Positions 37,731 to 50,407 of a DNA stretch of 64,000 nucleotides are shown here, piece after piece. A program made the translations under genes and the position numbers. Origin of the DNA: Auanema rhodensis. Its lineage: Eukaryota > Nematoda > Chromadorea > Rhabditida > Rhabditidae. Within the stretch, counting starts at the first letter, position 1. Each line of letters starts with the position of its first letter. The stretch lies in assembly GCA_964057225.1 (NCBI GenBank), contig OZ059899.1, forward strand, positions 11,594,001 through 11,658,000, written 5' to 3'. The notes below the pieces were generated by a model. That model was not told the DNA's origin. It searched no databases and was given only the letters and a program-made list of their open reading frames with translations.

Positions 37731-40700
37731 AATTGTTATATAATTGGATGCATTTATAACAGGATAAGCTTAAGCAAATATCTTTTTAAGTTTCAGAATT
37801 GTTTTAGACGTAGATAGTTTTCAATTAATATGTCACCGCACTAAAGAAAGAAAGTTGAATGAATGTAAGTATGGATGTAAGGATGTCCTTCCAAGAGGAT
37901 ATGCAGACGGCAGTCTTGTTGGAATTGACGAGAATAATAAATAATTCTATGTATATGTCCAGAAACGCAGAAAGCATAATTATAAAGTGTAAGAGTAGAG
38001 AAATAGAGAGAAAACGAAAGCGTATGAAGTCCAAGGGAAAAAAAGATAAGAAAAAAAATTGGGGAAAAGAGATAGAGAGATGGGGTGGGGGGAGAAGGGC
38101 AAAAGAAGTTAAGCTTAAAGAATTGAAATACCATTAATTTGCAGTAGTTAGAAAGATGAATTTTATGAAAAGTTCTTGAAGTTTAAAGTGCATTAAAACA
38201 TTTTTCTTTAAATAATTATTTTCTCATGGAAATAGGAATAAAATTCAACTGACATTGGTTTAAGCTACTAGCATGTTGAAAATCTACGCCTGAATGAGTC
38301 TGAAAAAGAGAAAGGACACTGACGAAAGAAGATATAGCTCTCAAGATCATCTGACGATGATTCTGCTGTATTTCTAGTCAAGAACAACTCCTCTAGTAGA
38401 CTTCGAAGAGGGAAAACGACAAGGATCTTACAAAAAGGGGTTTCAATAGGTTAAAATAGAAAAAACAAACAGCTTCATGAATGAATCAGAGTATAAAATG
38501 AATTCCATGCATAGTGCTGTAGAGAGATTCGGAAAAAAACAGAGACTTTCTTGATGAACTAATGAACTGGTTACATGCTTTAAGTTCATCATGACTATTA
38601 AATCGAGAAAGCTTAGCTATTCTTTAACATTGATTGTTTTCTAGTGTTGATAGTTGTGTTGGAAATATACTCCCCCCCCCCTTTCCGAGTAATGTTTCAT
38701 TTCCATTTTATGAGGTCTATATGCATAGTTATTCATATTTTCATTGGAAGTAGTATTGGATTTGATAATATACAAAAACTAAAAAAAGTCGTGAATAAGT
38801 AAGTTAGAAACAAAGATAGTATGTGAATATTTGGAAATCAATAAGAGTAAATGAGCTTAATTATCCAAGAACAGCTCTTGTTATTTGACAATTTGTGACA
38901 TGTAAGCATAGAGATGAGACGAGACGCTATATTTGATGTCAGCCGTAACATTCAAAGGAGTACTCTGAAGCAGACTAAATTATTATTTTTATTTCTGAGA
39001 TTCTTAAATAAAGAATTTAGAAACAGCTTTGTTCCCTCTGCTAATCAGTTTTTTATACAAACGATAGTCTTGATGAGAACTTTCTTTGGAAAAAGAATTC
39101 CACTTGTTCAACGACATTTCAGGAACAATATAATGAAGTTCTATATGCAGTAAAGCAGATAATGAAATCCAAAAATAGTTAGGAAGAATTTGAAATTCTT
39201 AAAATTTGAAGTTGGAAATCCAATTCCTTTCGATCGGGTGTGGTTACTGAAATCTGATATGAATTTCGTTTTATCTTATTGAAAGATTGAGAGGCAATTA
39301 AATATCTTTATCAGATTAAATGTGACTGAAATAAACTTGTCGTACTACTAAAAATTTTAAAAACTTAAAAAATTACAATAAATCAATAATAATTATATGA
39401 ATGTTGCTGAATTTCACTCCTCTATTTGAGCTATAACATAAGCATCAAATAGAAAAATCGTGAGAGTAAAGATCTACGGAGAAAGACTTGATGGGAACAC
39501 TTTTAATTAATTTCGTTTGGAAAACAAAAGACATCCAGGGAGACACGTTGCTGTTCGCCAAAAGATGGATTGTGCTATATTGGGAATAAATGAGTTTATA
39601 GCTGTCCTATACATAGTCATCGCTGTAGTTTTCATGTAGAAGAAACATCAAATTATATTTCTCATCATCATTTTCATTGAGTTCTAATTTTTTGAAAAAA
39701 GAAAAACGAAGATGGAAGTGGAAAAACAAACATTAGCTGATGGCTTAAATGGTTTTAAAGAAAGTTATGAATGTTGAAACATCATATATAGCTTTCTGTT
39801 TACGGACTGAAAATCATTAATTCGTAGATTTTTATTATTGGATTCTCTTCCGACATATTCATCTTATTAATTTAGAATATCCTGACTAGAAATCTGATGA
39901 TCAAACATAAAAATATGATGGAAGAAGCAAAACTGGCAGAGTAAAATACCACTTAAATGGAAAAAATCTTATAAAATGGATTAAAAATGTAGAAAAGACT
40001 GACAATTTTGTTTAATTTTCAACGATTCATGAAATGTGAACAACTCCAAAGTATATATATCTATATATATATATACATCCATGTAGTAGAGGAAGCGAAA
40101 AGAGATCAATTACTGCTATTTTTGCAAAACTCACACATATCTTAGAACATTCACATAGTTCTTCATAAAAATCATGGACTGGCCTTTAATGTGAAATAGT
40201 CCAAACTCGCAAATGGTAAACGGAAACTCAACTTTTCAAAAAATTCAAGGATAAATTGGGAGAAATAATACTTTGTCCACAATTCATGTAGTATTTTAGA
40301 AACGATGAACTAAGCCAATCAATTTAATGAAGTATTCTTTATGTAAACTTCATAGCTACCAATTACTTGTTCGAGTTTCACAAGCTATTACTAGTCAAAG
40401 TTTCAGATGGAAGGGCAGAGCTGCGAACTAATCACGTTATTTTATGAATGTAGGCTATAAAAAAGGAAATGCAAATGTGTTTTAAAGACAGCATCATCAC
40501 TTACATTATCTCTGTTTATTCGTCTATATCTTTATTCAAATGTATCAATTCATTGTTTTATATGTGTTGAGAAAAACCGGAAGATCTTATAGCTCATTCA
40601 TTTCAATATGCTACAGTTACTGTACACTTACTACGCACATTGTCTTTTAAAGGAAAACTACCGGTTAAGATAAAGCAGATGGGTTAGCTAAATTACAAGG

Positions 40701-40923
40701 CAAGGATTAGTAATTCAGCAGACAAAAAGACATGCAATCAAAATGTATCTAAAACAATCCGAAGAATATAAAAAGTATTATAACAAGAGGACCTTATAAA
40801 TGATACACTGATCCCGGAAAATGACTCATTAAATGTAATTTAAAATTGAGAAATGATTAGTATTTCAAAAGAGGGGTTAATTACATAATATTAGAAGATG
40901 ATCGAGTTATAAATAAAAACGAT

Positions 40924-42546
40924 TTAGGCACGAATTTCCGAATTAATTGCTTCAATAGAATTCCACTTTTTCATTGTTTGTTGTGACATAGATCTTCTAC
41001 GGGTGAATTTAGTAGGCATAGGAACAGCGTTTCGCCCTCTAGAATATAGACCTCTCATATACATACATGTTTCGTATAATATCTACCTAAGTCGTGCACT
41101 TTGCATAGAGCTACCGCTTTCGGATGAACCGGAACAAATAGCACTGTCATCATCCTTCCTGGTGTTTCCAGTTAGGCACATCATGGATCTGAGCAGATTT
41201 GTTTGGAAACTGTTTTGCACTGATTACATACCCAACAATATTTCTATTTTTCAACAGTATCTTCTCTGGAGCAGCTTTAGCAGCACTTCGAGTAACGTAT
41301 GAAGGGTAATAATCAGCAATCATCTCAGGTGTAACATCTGCTGGGTTAGTTGATACCAAAACAGAGGGGGCAATTGAATTGCGGACCTGAAGACGACTAT
41401 ACATGAAATACCTATCAAGGAAAAAATTACATTAATTGGAAGAGAAGCGAACTGTTTATCGGTGGGGTGAATAAACTCGCATCGGGTACCATATGGACAC
41501 GTTGCCCGTGAGCCATTACCGAAATTCTTACATAGCCTGGTCTTGTATCTGGAGTTCATAACTTTCTGCAAAAATTAAACAAATTAATCGAGAAGTCTTC
41601 AATATAGTTTCACTTGTTCAACTTGACGCAATTCTTCCATTCCGTGGGCAAATTTGCATTTTCTACCCATTTCACATTCTTTTCCAGCTGTGAATGTAGA
41701 GCACATCCTAGTTTTGTAATTTTGTGGATATACAGTTGTTCTCTGATGAGTTACTTCTACTTGCTAAAACTATCTTTCTTACAAGTTAAATTAGGAAGTA
41801 ATTACCTCCATTGGTCTTTCACTATCACAAATAGTCTCGTCAGCGGCATCGACAGATATCTTAGAAACATCCGCAAGTACGATATCTGGCTCCACATTTC
41901 TGAATATAAGAAGGTGTACAATATCAAACCATTGAAATATATATAAACTTACTTGTGATACTTCATATGAGCTGACCGAATATTTTGATATGGAACTTGA
42001 TTAGTCAGTGGGGGAGGACAAGTGATATACTCAGTTGGAGGAAGAGGAGTAGAAGTAAGTAGAGGACCAACACCGGTATTTTGGCCTTATGAGCGAGCAA
42101 TAGATACAATAACTACAAATAAAAGCTTACTGTCATGTGTAATTTGCCCATTTTGTAAGGTAGTGGTTGGGGGGTGCATGTACATATTCTCATAGTAAAT
42201 TTGCTGTGGGGTTGGAGCAGCTCCATAGATAGAGGAGGCATAAGCTGGGTGAGTAGCTATATGTGGCTGAGGTAAGTAGACATAAGATTGCGCTGAACAT
42301 CGGAGAAATATCATATATAAAAAAAACTAAGCTTACGCATTGGAAAAACAATCGGTTGCTGCGGCCCTGTCATAACGTATTGTTGATCTCCTGAGTAATA
42401 CGAGGGTTGGTACTGCTGGTATGGAACAGAGCCATGTGATGGAAGTGAAGCGTAGTAATACTGAAGACAATTTGTACGTTTTCACAATATAATGATCTTA
42501 CCTGTTGTTCCATATTAGCAGTTTGGGTCTGTGCAGAAGGATGCAT
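40924..42546 (-). CDS. Tandem CCCH zinc-finger protein, TIS11/TTP-like RNA-binding
   Basis: Exons include 42546-42502, 42460-42337, 42292-42131, 42085-41953, 41899-41806, 41763-41614, 41565-41431 and 41386-41211, then probably 41158-41087 and 41053-40924. A Gln/Tyr/Pro-rich N-half precedes two fingers. Finger 1 is NYKTRMCSTFTAGKEC then EMGRKCKFAHG, spaced C-x8-C-x5-C-x3-H. Finger 2 is RYKTRLCKNFGNGS then RATCPYGTRCEFIH, spaced C-x10-C-x5-C-x3-H. The YKTR(M/L)C lead-ins and FAHG are family hallmarks. Such proteins bind AU-rich 3' UTR elements and control mRNA decay or translation, and nematodes use many in the germline. The C-terminus is uncertain. Reading through gives a stop at 41150, while removing a 52 bp intron (41210-41159) and a 33 bp one gives a basic tail with TKFTRRRSMSQQTMKKW. 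I prefer the spliced form. Confidence 0.82.
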
Positions 42547-42873
42547 TATTCCGTCTGCTCCCTAACGAAATCTGAAGAATTAGAGTTAATAATTAGCAAA
42601 TACATAAAGAGATAAATGCTCAATAACTATAAGAAATAATAGCTGCTCTATGAAGTGAATATTGGATTCACCTGACTTGCTATATCATTACAGAAAGGCG
42701 GGAGGGCGGCAATATAGATCAGCGCGAGCAGATCAAATTAGTGCACATAACAGATCAATTCAACTTTTTTCTTATAAATATCATACAATGTATAGTTTAG
42801 GTGGATTACCGATAAGAAAACTCAATTATGGAATCAACAATTTTTATTTGAGAACAAAGAAACGTGAACGGAC

Positions 42874-43387
42874 TCAGTTAGCCTGTTTCTTCTTCTCTTC
42901 TTCGGCCTTTTGGAGAGTCTCGTTAGAAACGAAGTCGGAAGGAACAAGGTATCCAAAGATGTAACGACGTCCAATCATTTCTCCGACAAAGAACCAAGCA
43001 ACAATCTTAACACTTTTGTTTTAAACGCTCTATTTATATATTTACCTCGAGTGCAACAGCAGCGTAGACAGCAGCTTCGCGAACGGTGTATTGACGATAG
43101 GCTTTGGTTTGAATATTTTGAACGACAGCCTTCCATTCTTTCTAAATCAGAAAAAAATGTACAATATAACTTTGTTCTAAACCTGGATAGCTGGCCAATC
43201 AGCTTGCTTGGGGGGAGCAAGTTCGTGTTTCCAAACTGATCTAAGAATGGCTGCTCTGCGAGGAAACTGGGCCTAGAAAAAATATTAGAAATTAAATTCG
43301 TTAAATCCAAATAACCTTCTGGTGTCTATAAATAGCTCCAAAAGAATTGGCTAGCTTTTCGATCATATTCATTTGACGAGTAGCCAT
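42874..43387 (-). CDS. ATP5MG: Mitochondrial ATP synthase subunit g
   Basis: Four exons (43387-43316, 43272-43183, 43141-43046, 43005-42874) are all phase 0 and give 129 residues. The conserved C-terminal single membrane helix and GxxxG-like region read EIVAWFFVGEMIGRRYIFGY, then LVPSDF and a Lys/Glu-rich tail. This GEMIGRR ending is the nematode form as I remember it (C. elegans asg genes). The middle segment HELAPPKQADWPAIQ also fits. Subunit g sits in the membrane Fo part and helps ATP synthase dimerise. Codon use is visibly different from neighbours, with many C-ending and CGT/CTC/GTC codons, as expected for a highly expressed gene. It lies 327 bp upstream of the CCCH gene on the same strand. 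Confidence 0.93.
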
Positions 43388-43712
43388 CTTTTTCAACGTT
43401 CTGTAATAAATATTATAAACGAGAGTCTTAATCATGCAGATAAAGAGGTTGAGAACCTCTGGAAGTGAAAGATGCGAAAAATTGAAAAAAAAATCATATA
43501 TACACAACGCAAAAAAAGACAACAATAATAAAATTAGTAAACTGAAAATGTCCTGAGTTAATATTAAATGGTAATATTACAAGGTATTAACATCAGTATT
43601 GGAAAAAAAATTTAGTTTTTCAGCTTGTTGTGAACCATAACAACATGGTTCCGAGCATCTGGTGAACATAAACTAAAAACATAATTTAAGGAATATCACC
43701 AATTGCATACAC

Positions 43713-45585
43713 TTACGCTGAATTCATTTGCAAAGTTGAATCTTTTGAGTTTTCATGTGATAATTCGGGTGCAGATGCATGGGGTCCACAGCTCGGCTGA
43801 ATGAATAAATATGATAACGTAGACAAAAGAGATATTACTCCACGGCTTGACGACCTCGGAATTCTAGATCCCCAGGTAGGATATAAGTTGTCCCAATGAT
43901 CATCATCATTTTCATCAATTATGCTAGAGCTAGAAAAATCATAGCTAGATTGCAACAATATTCCTAACCATTTTTTTATAGAACAACCAGCATCCTCGAT
44001 CTTATCAGAAGATAAGTTCCGGTTAGATGTAGTCATAGAATTCAATATTAGCTTAGCTATTTCATAAGTCATCAAGCCACCTGCCTGCTTCTCAATGAAT
44101 TGTAGCAAAAGTATTCCATCAGCCCTTGAAAAGGAAAAAGACAATATGTTAAATAATGTTTAACATACCCCAAATAATTATGAGCTTGCTTAGCAAATCG
44201 ATCAGTGGACCAGGCTGGAACGATGAATCGAAGCTAGAAAAGAAAAGTTAGTAGTTAATTGAAACTAAGAAAAATTATACCGGCACCAAATAGTTAATTG
44301 AACGAATGCGATAACTCCGAAAGCATAAAAATATTAAGTAACGAAGTAACGATAGAATATTAGCGGAAGTAATCAGTAAGAGCCAGAAGTAAAGAAAGAC
44401 ATATATTTTCTCATTTATATAGTTGAGCATCAATACACACTGCATATTGACAGGGTGTACAGCACCTACTTGCTTTAAAAAATGTTATATACAAAAAAAG
44501 TAATATTTCATATACCGCTTGATCAACTACGCATTGAACAATTCGAGGGAAAGCACCTTCAGATGGCGCTATTCTAGAACTACCGATAACATGTGCCAAA
44601 ACCTTAGAAAAATCATATTTCGATTTCCATGATCGTACAAAATATTAGGTACCTCAAAGCCCCAGTAGTAATCACCACCACCCACAAACTGTGACAACAA
44701 GTACCATTGTCCCCCGGAATTCAACAATATCAAGAATTTACAAAAAGAGTAGTTCAAGCAAAATGAATATTCTCCAAAAACAGCTCTAAAATTTAAATTT
44801 ATAAACTTCTGCTAATGATAAATTATTACTTTGATTTATTCCACTTCAAAGTGCGTGAGATGAAAGAAGATAAAATTGTCAAGGAATTCTTTCTTTCTTT
44901 ACCAAGGTTTTCTCTTAGTCTACTAACTTCTGCTAATACATGACCAATATCACATCCTGAAAACCGTAATCATTGTAGTCATCTAGTAATATGTCCTACC
45001 TTTACTAAGATAATTTCCTATGCACTTTCCAATTACACTAGGAGCCAGAAAGCACAGAGCTTGCAAAAACAAAACATATGGAACCCACTTTAAAAAATTT
45101 ATTTCGGAAGTTTTGAGACAAAACGATGCAAACCTGATAGTATGCCACACGTAAGTTCTCGTTGGGATTAATTTTCCTAAATTGAAAACAAAACTCTGAG
45201 AATCAAAATACAAAATCCTACCTCTCAAATCTCGAATTGTAAAAGTTCCAATTTTTCAAAACTATTTTTTCTTGAATAAAGCAGTAATCATGATAATAAT
45301 TCACCCAAGAATCTAAATGAAAAGGTAACGGAACATAACATAGAGTTTAATACAATACCCGAACTCTCGGCTGGCGCTATACATTGAATTGGATTTCCAA
45401 AATGTTGTTTTGATCCAGTTAATAAAGCAAAAAAACCAAGAATATATACGGTAATTCCATAATTCAATTGGTCGATAACGTCATCAGTATTTGAACCTTC
45501 TTGTCTCTTGAATATAGGAACATTGAAAGTGGATGAAAGCTTTTACCTGAGTAATTAAATCAATAATTCCAGCAATGTTAAGCAT
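43713..45585 (-). CDS. inx: Innexin gap-junction protein
   Basis: The frame splices from MLNIAGIIDLITQ (45585-45547) to TAA 43713 through about 10 exons. Innexin landmarks occur in order. Near the N-terminus are DDVIDQLNYGITVYILGFF and LLTGSKQHFGNPIQC. Extracellular loop 1 has two Cys (NPIQC and HDYCF), followed by the signature YYQW-VP in VAYYQWVPYVLFLQALCFL. Loop 2 runs between FPRIVQC and NMQCVLML, then NYINEKIYVFLYFW and a last transmembrane segment. The C-tail includes DGILLLQFIEKQAGGLMTYE, a common innexin element, then about 100 Ser/Asp-rich residues. Innexins form invertebrate gap junctions. Upstream in-frame exons reaching an ATG at 45798 exist but need a 29 bp intron, so I chose the internal start that fits the family length. 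Confidence 0.92.
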
Positions 45586-48500
45586 TATAGAACGAACTAA
45601 AAGACTATACTACAACAATCAAAGAAACTAGAACAAACCGTTAAAGTGAAAAAGATAGTTCTCACAGCTATAGGACTACAAAAAAGGTGAAATTTAAAAA
45701 ACTAAATTCAGTTAAAGGTTGAAGGAAGCAGACCTTTACCTGTCTGGCGCGAAATTCAGAATAATGCCAACTCGGTGAAAATAGCTTTTGGAGTTCATGA
45801 TTTTTAAATATTAAATAAGATTTTATTTATTTGGTGTATAACAAAAGTACATAAATAAAAATATAAATTATAAAGCTTTCCCATACATAAGGAAGGCATA
45901 TGGAGAACATTAAACAGTTGGCTGTAATTGGGCCATACCGATTGTTGGAGCTTTCGTAAAAAAGAGAAGAACGCTTTTTTTTCTACACAAATATTAACTA
46001 CAAACTTGAAATAGCTCACAAATCTCGAAATCAGTTACACAGATGTCTTTTAAATCATTTAATCGTTCCAAAAAACCTGAGGAAACAATAATATAAACAG
46101 AAACAAAAATCTATGCATTATCCTAGATCATGTAAATGTGTATTGCATGAAAAATTGTTTTACCTATATTTTTCACATGTCGATGTTCCAGCCTGTCATT
46201 AACACCAGAAACAGCTTACTTTGAATTTTTCGATTTTTTTCTCGTTTACGCTATACTAGGATCTAGTAACTCTATGATGATATATTAATAATTTCCATTA
46301 AGCTCACTTGTGAACTGAAATACCATGAAAGGAAAATTGAACAACGAACTAAATTGAGAAAAGAACAACATTATTCTGAAGTGCGTTCCCTTTAGTACCA
46401 ATTCAGGAAAAAATATAATCCCTTTAAGTTGTGAAAGAATATTCAGCTCGACCGAAACCCGAGAAGATTTAGCATATATAGCAAATTTTACTGCTACTGA
46501 TTGATTTTTTACCTTCCAAATATTTCCTTAATCATATATATTTTTGCAAAATCACACTTAATAAAGCATTATCAATTTCTTCTAGATCGTTCTAAGATTA
46601 ATAGAATAAAATGAAAGTTTACGAAAACTAAGCTTCCTCTCGGATAAGGAATATAATTTTCCAACAATTGATTTCGAAATTTCACCGGTGTATTCATTTC
46701 AGAGGATTTTGAAGAAAATGTTTCGATGACTGAGAATTCTAAAAACGTGAGTTTTCACGTACACATCACAGCATTTTCATTCTTTATTGAACATAAGCAC
46801 GGTCGGTTTTAATTTAGATTTTTATCTTTTATTACGAAAGACTTGCTCCAGAATGGGAAATAATAGCCTCGACCACAGAATTCAATTAATGGACGAAGGA
46901 CGTTTCTGAAAAATGTGAGTTTTACTTTGTTTTGCAGATGGTGTAAGAGTTGTTCTTTAACTTCAATTCAATTTCTGTCACTATTAGATATATAGAGAGA
47001 GAAAGTGAGAGAGTGCATTAAGCACGTACTTATGTAATCATCATATTTTTCTTATTTTTTATTATTTGAGAATAAATTCCTATATATAAGTACTGGCATT
47101 GGTTGATGTTAAGATGAGATATCCTATTCTTGACGGACGACAATACGAGAGAAGTTTAATCAAATTTCTCGCATTGGCACACTCTATCGTTGGCATTATC
47201 TCTCAGACGTCTGACGTTTCCCTTTTTGTATTGTGTCATGGAAACGCCGTTTATGGGCCTTGCCCTCTGCTGTTGCTTAAAGCTCTTCACTCCATTCCGT
47301 TTAAGAATGCTAGGCTGCCGAGCTGAGGTAGTGCTTGACACACTCCAGATTTGTTCAATTATACACAACACCCTATTCCTGTTTTTTGATTTTTGTCAGT
47401 TTCGTCATCGTGAATGGTAATAAGATAATCAATGCATTTTGAATTTCCTTTTATCCAATTCTGTTTTTGAAGGGTGCATACTAATTATTTTAGCTCGAGA
47501 AAATAGATGAAAATGAGTCTTTTGAATTTTGCATAGAACTGTAATTCATTATCCCCTTCTCGTTGTTCTTAAATAAGCCGAGTCAGTCATCTTGTCAGCT
47601 TCTGAAGGTGCAAAAACATCTCGAAATGGCTTCCAGCAGTTGCTTTTAATGGACATCCGACCAACCATTGGTCATTAGCTCCGCCTATTTCCCAAGAGAG
47701 GATCGTGTAGCTCCACCCCTCATTTTTCTTCACTCCATGTTAGCGCGACTATAGAAGCTGTTTCAGATATTATAGAGCTTGTAAATAAATTATCCATCTA
47801 TCAATTGCTACTTATTCTTATTTAAAAAATTTTTTTATTATATTCGAATATTTAATGTAATTTTCATTCATATTGTTTGTGAGCATTCATGAATTTGCTT
47901 TAAAGAAGTTTCTCCATCCATCAATACTCTTCTGTCATGAAATCTCTTGGCACTTAATCGTATGCGTGTTTCTCTTTCATCATAGGCTCTGCAAGCCTCA
48001 ATATTCTTTTGACTCAAAATATATTGAAAATTCATTTCTGTCCAGTTTTCTTCATCATTTTCTTCATCATGCAGCATGTCATAATGAATTTCAAAACTAT
48101 AAATGATCTGAAGACAACTTGGCCATAAATAATTCCAAACGCAAATATCACATTTACAATGTTGTTCTCTAAGAAAGTTGAAAAAAAAAACTTTTCAAAA
48201 AATAATTTGTGCAGAAGGTCTGAAATATTGCATTAAAAGATGATGAATGAGGATTCATCTTGGCCTATTTAGCAGCTCATTTGTTGTTTTTCTGAGCCAG
48301 AGGTCATCTATCCTCATGCAGCAGTGAATCTGTGACAACGATCAATTTTATGACAATATGAAGGCGAGGATTAAATTAGACAACGTGCTTTTCAGTGATT
48401 TATTCATTTTTTTTTGAGTTTATTGATTTTCTTAATGGGTCACATTCGGATCTTGTAGTATTTCGCTCCTATGACCATTCACTCTTGTCAGCATTACAGC

Positions 48501-50407
48501 TTTGAACATATTAATGAGTAACAGATTGAGCACGGCACATTGCCGTTCTACTTACCCGTCAATGTTTGCGTGCCCATTCAACTAAATTAATTTATTCTCC
48601 ATTTTTGAACATATTCCTTTTATTCTAAATCTTTGTATATTCAATTGTCAATGTTAGATTGCGCATCCTCTTGCACTTATTGAAAATAGTTCCGAAGATT
48701 TCATCCAATTGTGTAACTTACTGTTTCACTTTTTTTTCTCTGTACAAGATCGTTAAAACAAATGCTTTTTTGCTCACACGTATTTTGTATTTGTTGCTCG
48801 GATTAATAGCAAAAGTCAATATACTGTCTTTGATTTACAATTTTTTGCTGCTAGAATGTAGAAGTGACCATTATGTACTTAGAAAACAAAATTTTACTCT
48901 TCCATTCAATGACCGCACTATACTCTCAAGATTTTGGTAACTTGAACCCCTGTGTGTTGGTAGTTTCTAGCTTAACCTTATGAGCCATCATATCATGCTT
49001 TCAATTTCTATTCTCTTCACGTTGTCATCGGTTGACTTAATCCATCATCCGCCATGCGGTATTCGTTCATCCATAAAAGGATATATGGCATACTGAAGAT
49101 CGAAATACATCCTCTTCCTTTCAGTCCTTACGGGCTACATAGTGTAAGTAATAGCATTTCGTTGTTCAACATTCCCGAGCGTAAGGTTATGCTAGTTGAC
49201 AGCTAACCGGATATTTAAAATGAATTATGCCCATTTTTATTAATAGTCATATGCAGTAAGATCTTTAATATTTTTATATCAAGTTTAGCTAGATAGTATA
49301 ACATGAGGCAGGTGGAGAGAGGTTTCCAAAATTGTTCTCTATAATATACCAGCTGCATACAATTTCCGTAAAGGCTCTCATAATCGCTTGTTTGCAACTT
49401 CATGTTTTTTTTCACTTTCCTTGCTTTATTTAAGTTATTTCTTAAGATCGAAATGAAAATCTATAACTTTCTTTGCTTTCATCTTGTTATTGTTGGAAAA
49501 ACCAACATTGATTTTAATATAATCAAGAAATAATTACATTAGATAAATGAATAATATATTAGATTCTTAACCACATATATAGAGCAGAAAATAATAAAGT
49601 TGCTTAGTTTGAGCGTTCTGCAGACTGCTACTACTCACTCACGTAATGTGCTCTATATCAATGAAGCATCTGATGTCTATGGTTTGAAGCCAATTAGAGC
49701 ATTATATCGCTGTGTATTAGGGGAAATACAAGATAGGCAACTAACTCTACATACAAGTAGAGAGATAGACCCCTTTGTAGTAGATATACTAAATAGATCT
49801 TGGAGAGTGAGTTGGTGACGCAGAGACTGGTCACTTGGCACGCGCCGTTGAGCCTGCATGACCTCCAGCAACAGACTGAGATGTGTCTCACCCTCTTGTT
49901 CCTTACTCTCTTTCTAAATTGAGAAAGCTACTGAATGAGTTTAGATGCATGGAGTTCAAAAAGTTCTTCTTCAATGCATACGCCAGGAAATCTTGAATTG
50001 AAGAAATTGTAATCAAGAATCAGCAAGAATGCGACATCAACTGAATACTCCAGTAACTGCGTATTCCAGTGAAATTCGCAAACAAATAAGAGTCATTGAG
50101 ATTATAGTATAGTAATAGCCAAAATCTGCTCGAATTAAACTGTTTTTTCTATCCAAACAAAAAAAAAATAGAATAGTGATTGTTGTCCTCTTTATCCCAG
50201 TAATTATCGCAGTTTTGCTCACTTGCTCTCTTCCTTTTTTTGTGTGCTAAAAATATATGTTTATTAATATTTTTATATTGTCTATATATTATAAATATAT
50301 ACATATTTCGGTTAAAATATATAATTGGTTTATAAATCTTGTTCAGGTTGGAGTCAGCTTATTAGCATGTGCACAACACATATCAGAATTATCTCTTAGA
50401 AATAGCT
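45586..50407. other. Intergenic region between innexin and cadherin genes
   Basis: Nearly 5 kb with no supported coding exon. ORFs around 47099-47420 overlap on both strands and show no family resemblance. A GC-richer, CCAAT-containing patch at about 47645-47730 and an acceptor-like site just before 50346 (cttgttcag) may mark a promoter and 5' UTR exon of the cadherin gene. Confidence 0.45.
47645..47730. promoter_or_regulatory. Promoter-like CCAAT/GC-box patch
   Basis: Contains CCAAC-CATTGG (an inverted CCAAT), gctccgcctat (a GC-box-like core) and gctccacccctc (CACCC-type) within about 70 bp of otherwise AT-rich DNA. It lies about 2.7 kb upstream of the cadherin ATG and about 2.1 kb upstream of the innexin start, so either gene could use it. 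Motif-based inference only. Confidence 0.3.

Larger units (their letters stand above)
35465..40923. other. Repeat-rich stretch without supported genes
   Basis: Holds two large GA arrays (35829-35957, 37628-37730), TA-rich runs (36543-36610, 37270-37293) and a C tract near 38672. The longest ORFs (for example 37859-38137 and 38914-39153) overlap repeats or lack splice context and family resemblance. Nothing convincing on either strand. Confidence 0.45.

Noticed and set aside
41320-41430. CCCH exon read straight through past 41431
   Set aside because: The read-through frame loses sense. A 45 bp intron restores an in-phase, protein-like continuation at 41386.
42662-43239. Plus-strand ORFs over the subunit g gene
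   Set aside because: Shadow frames opposite the well supported ATP synthase subunit g exons.
47099-47420. Overlapping ORFs on both strands
   Set aside because: They overlap one another, show no recognisable motif and have no consistent splice sites. Treated as chance.
49600-49891. 72-codon plus-strand ORF with overlapping minus-strand ORFs
   Set aside because: Three frames are open at once over the same bases, and none resembles a known domain or has flanking exons.
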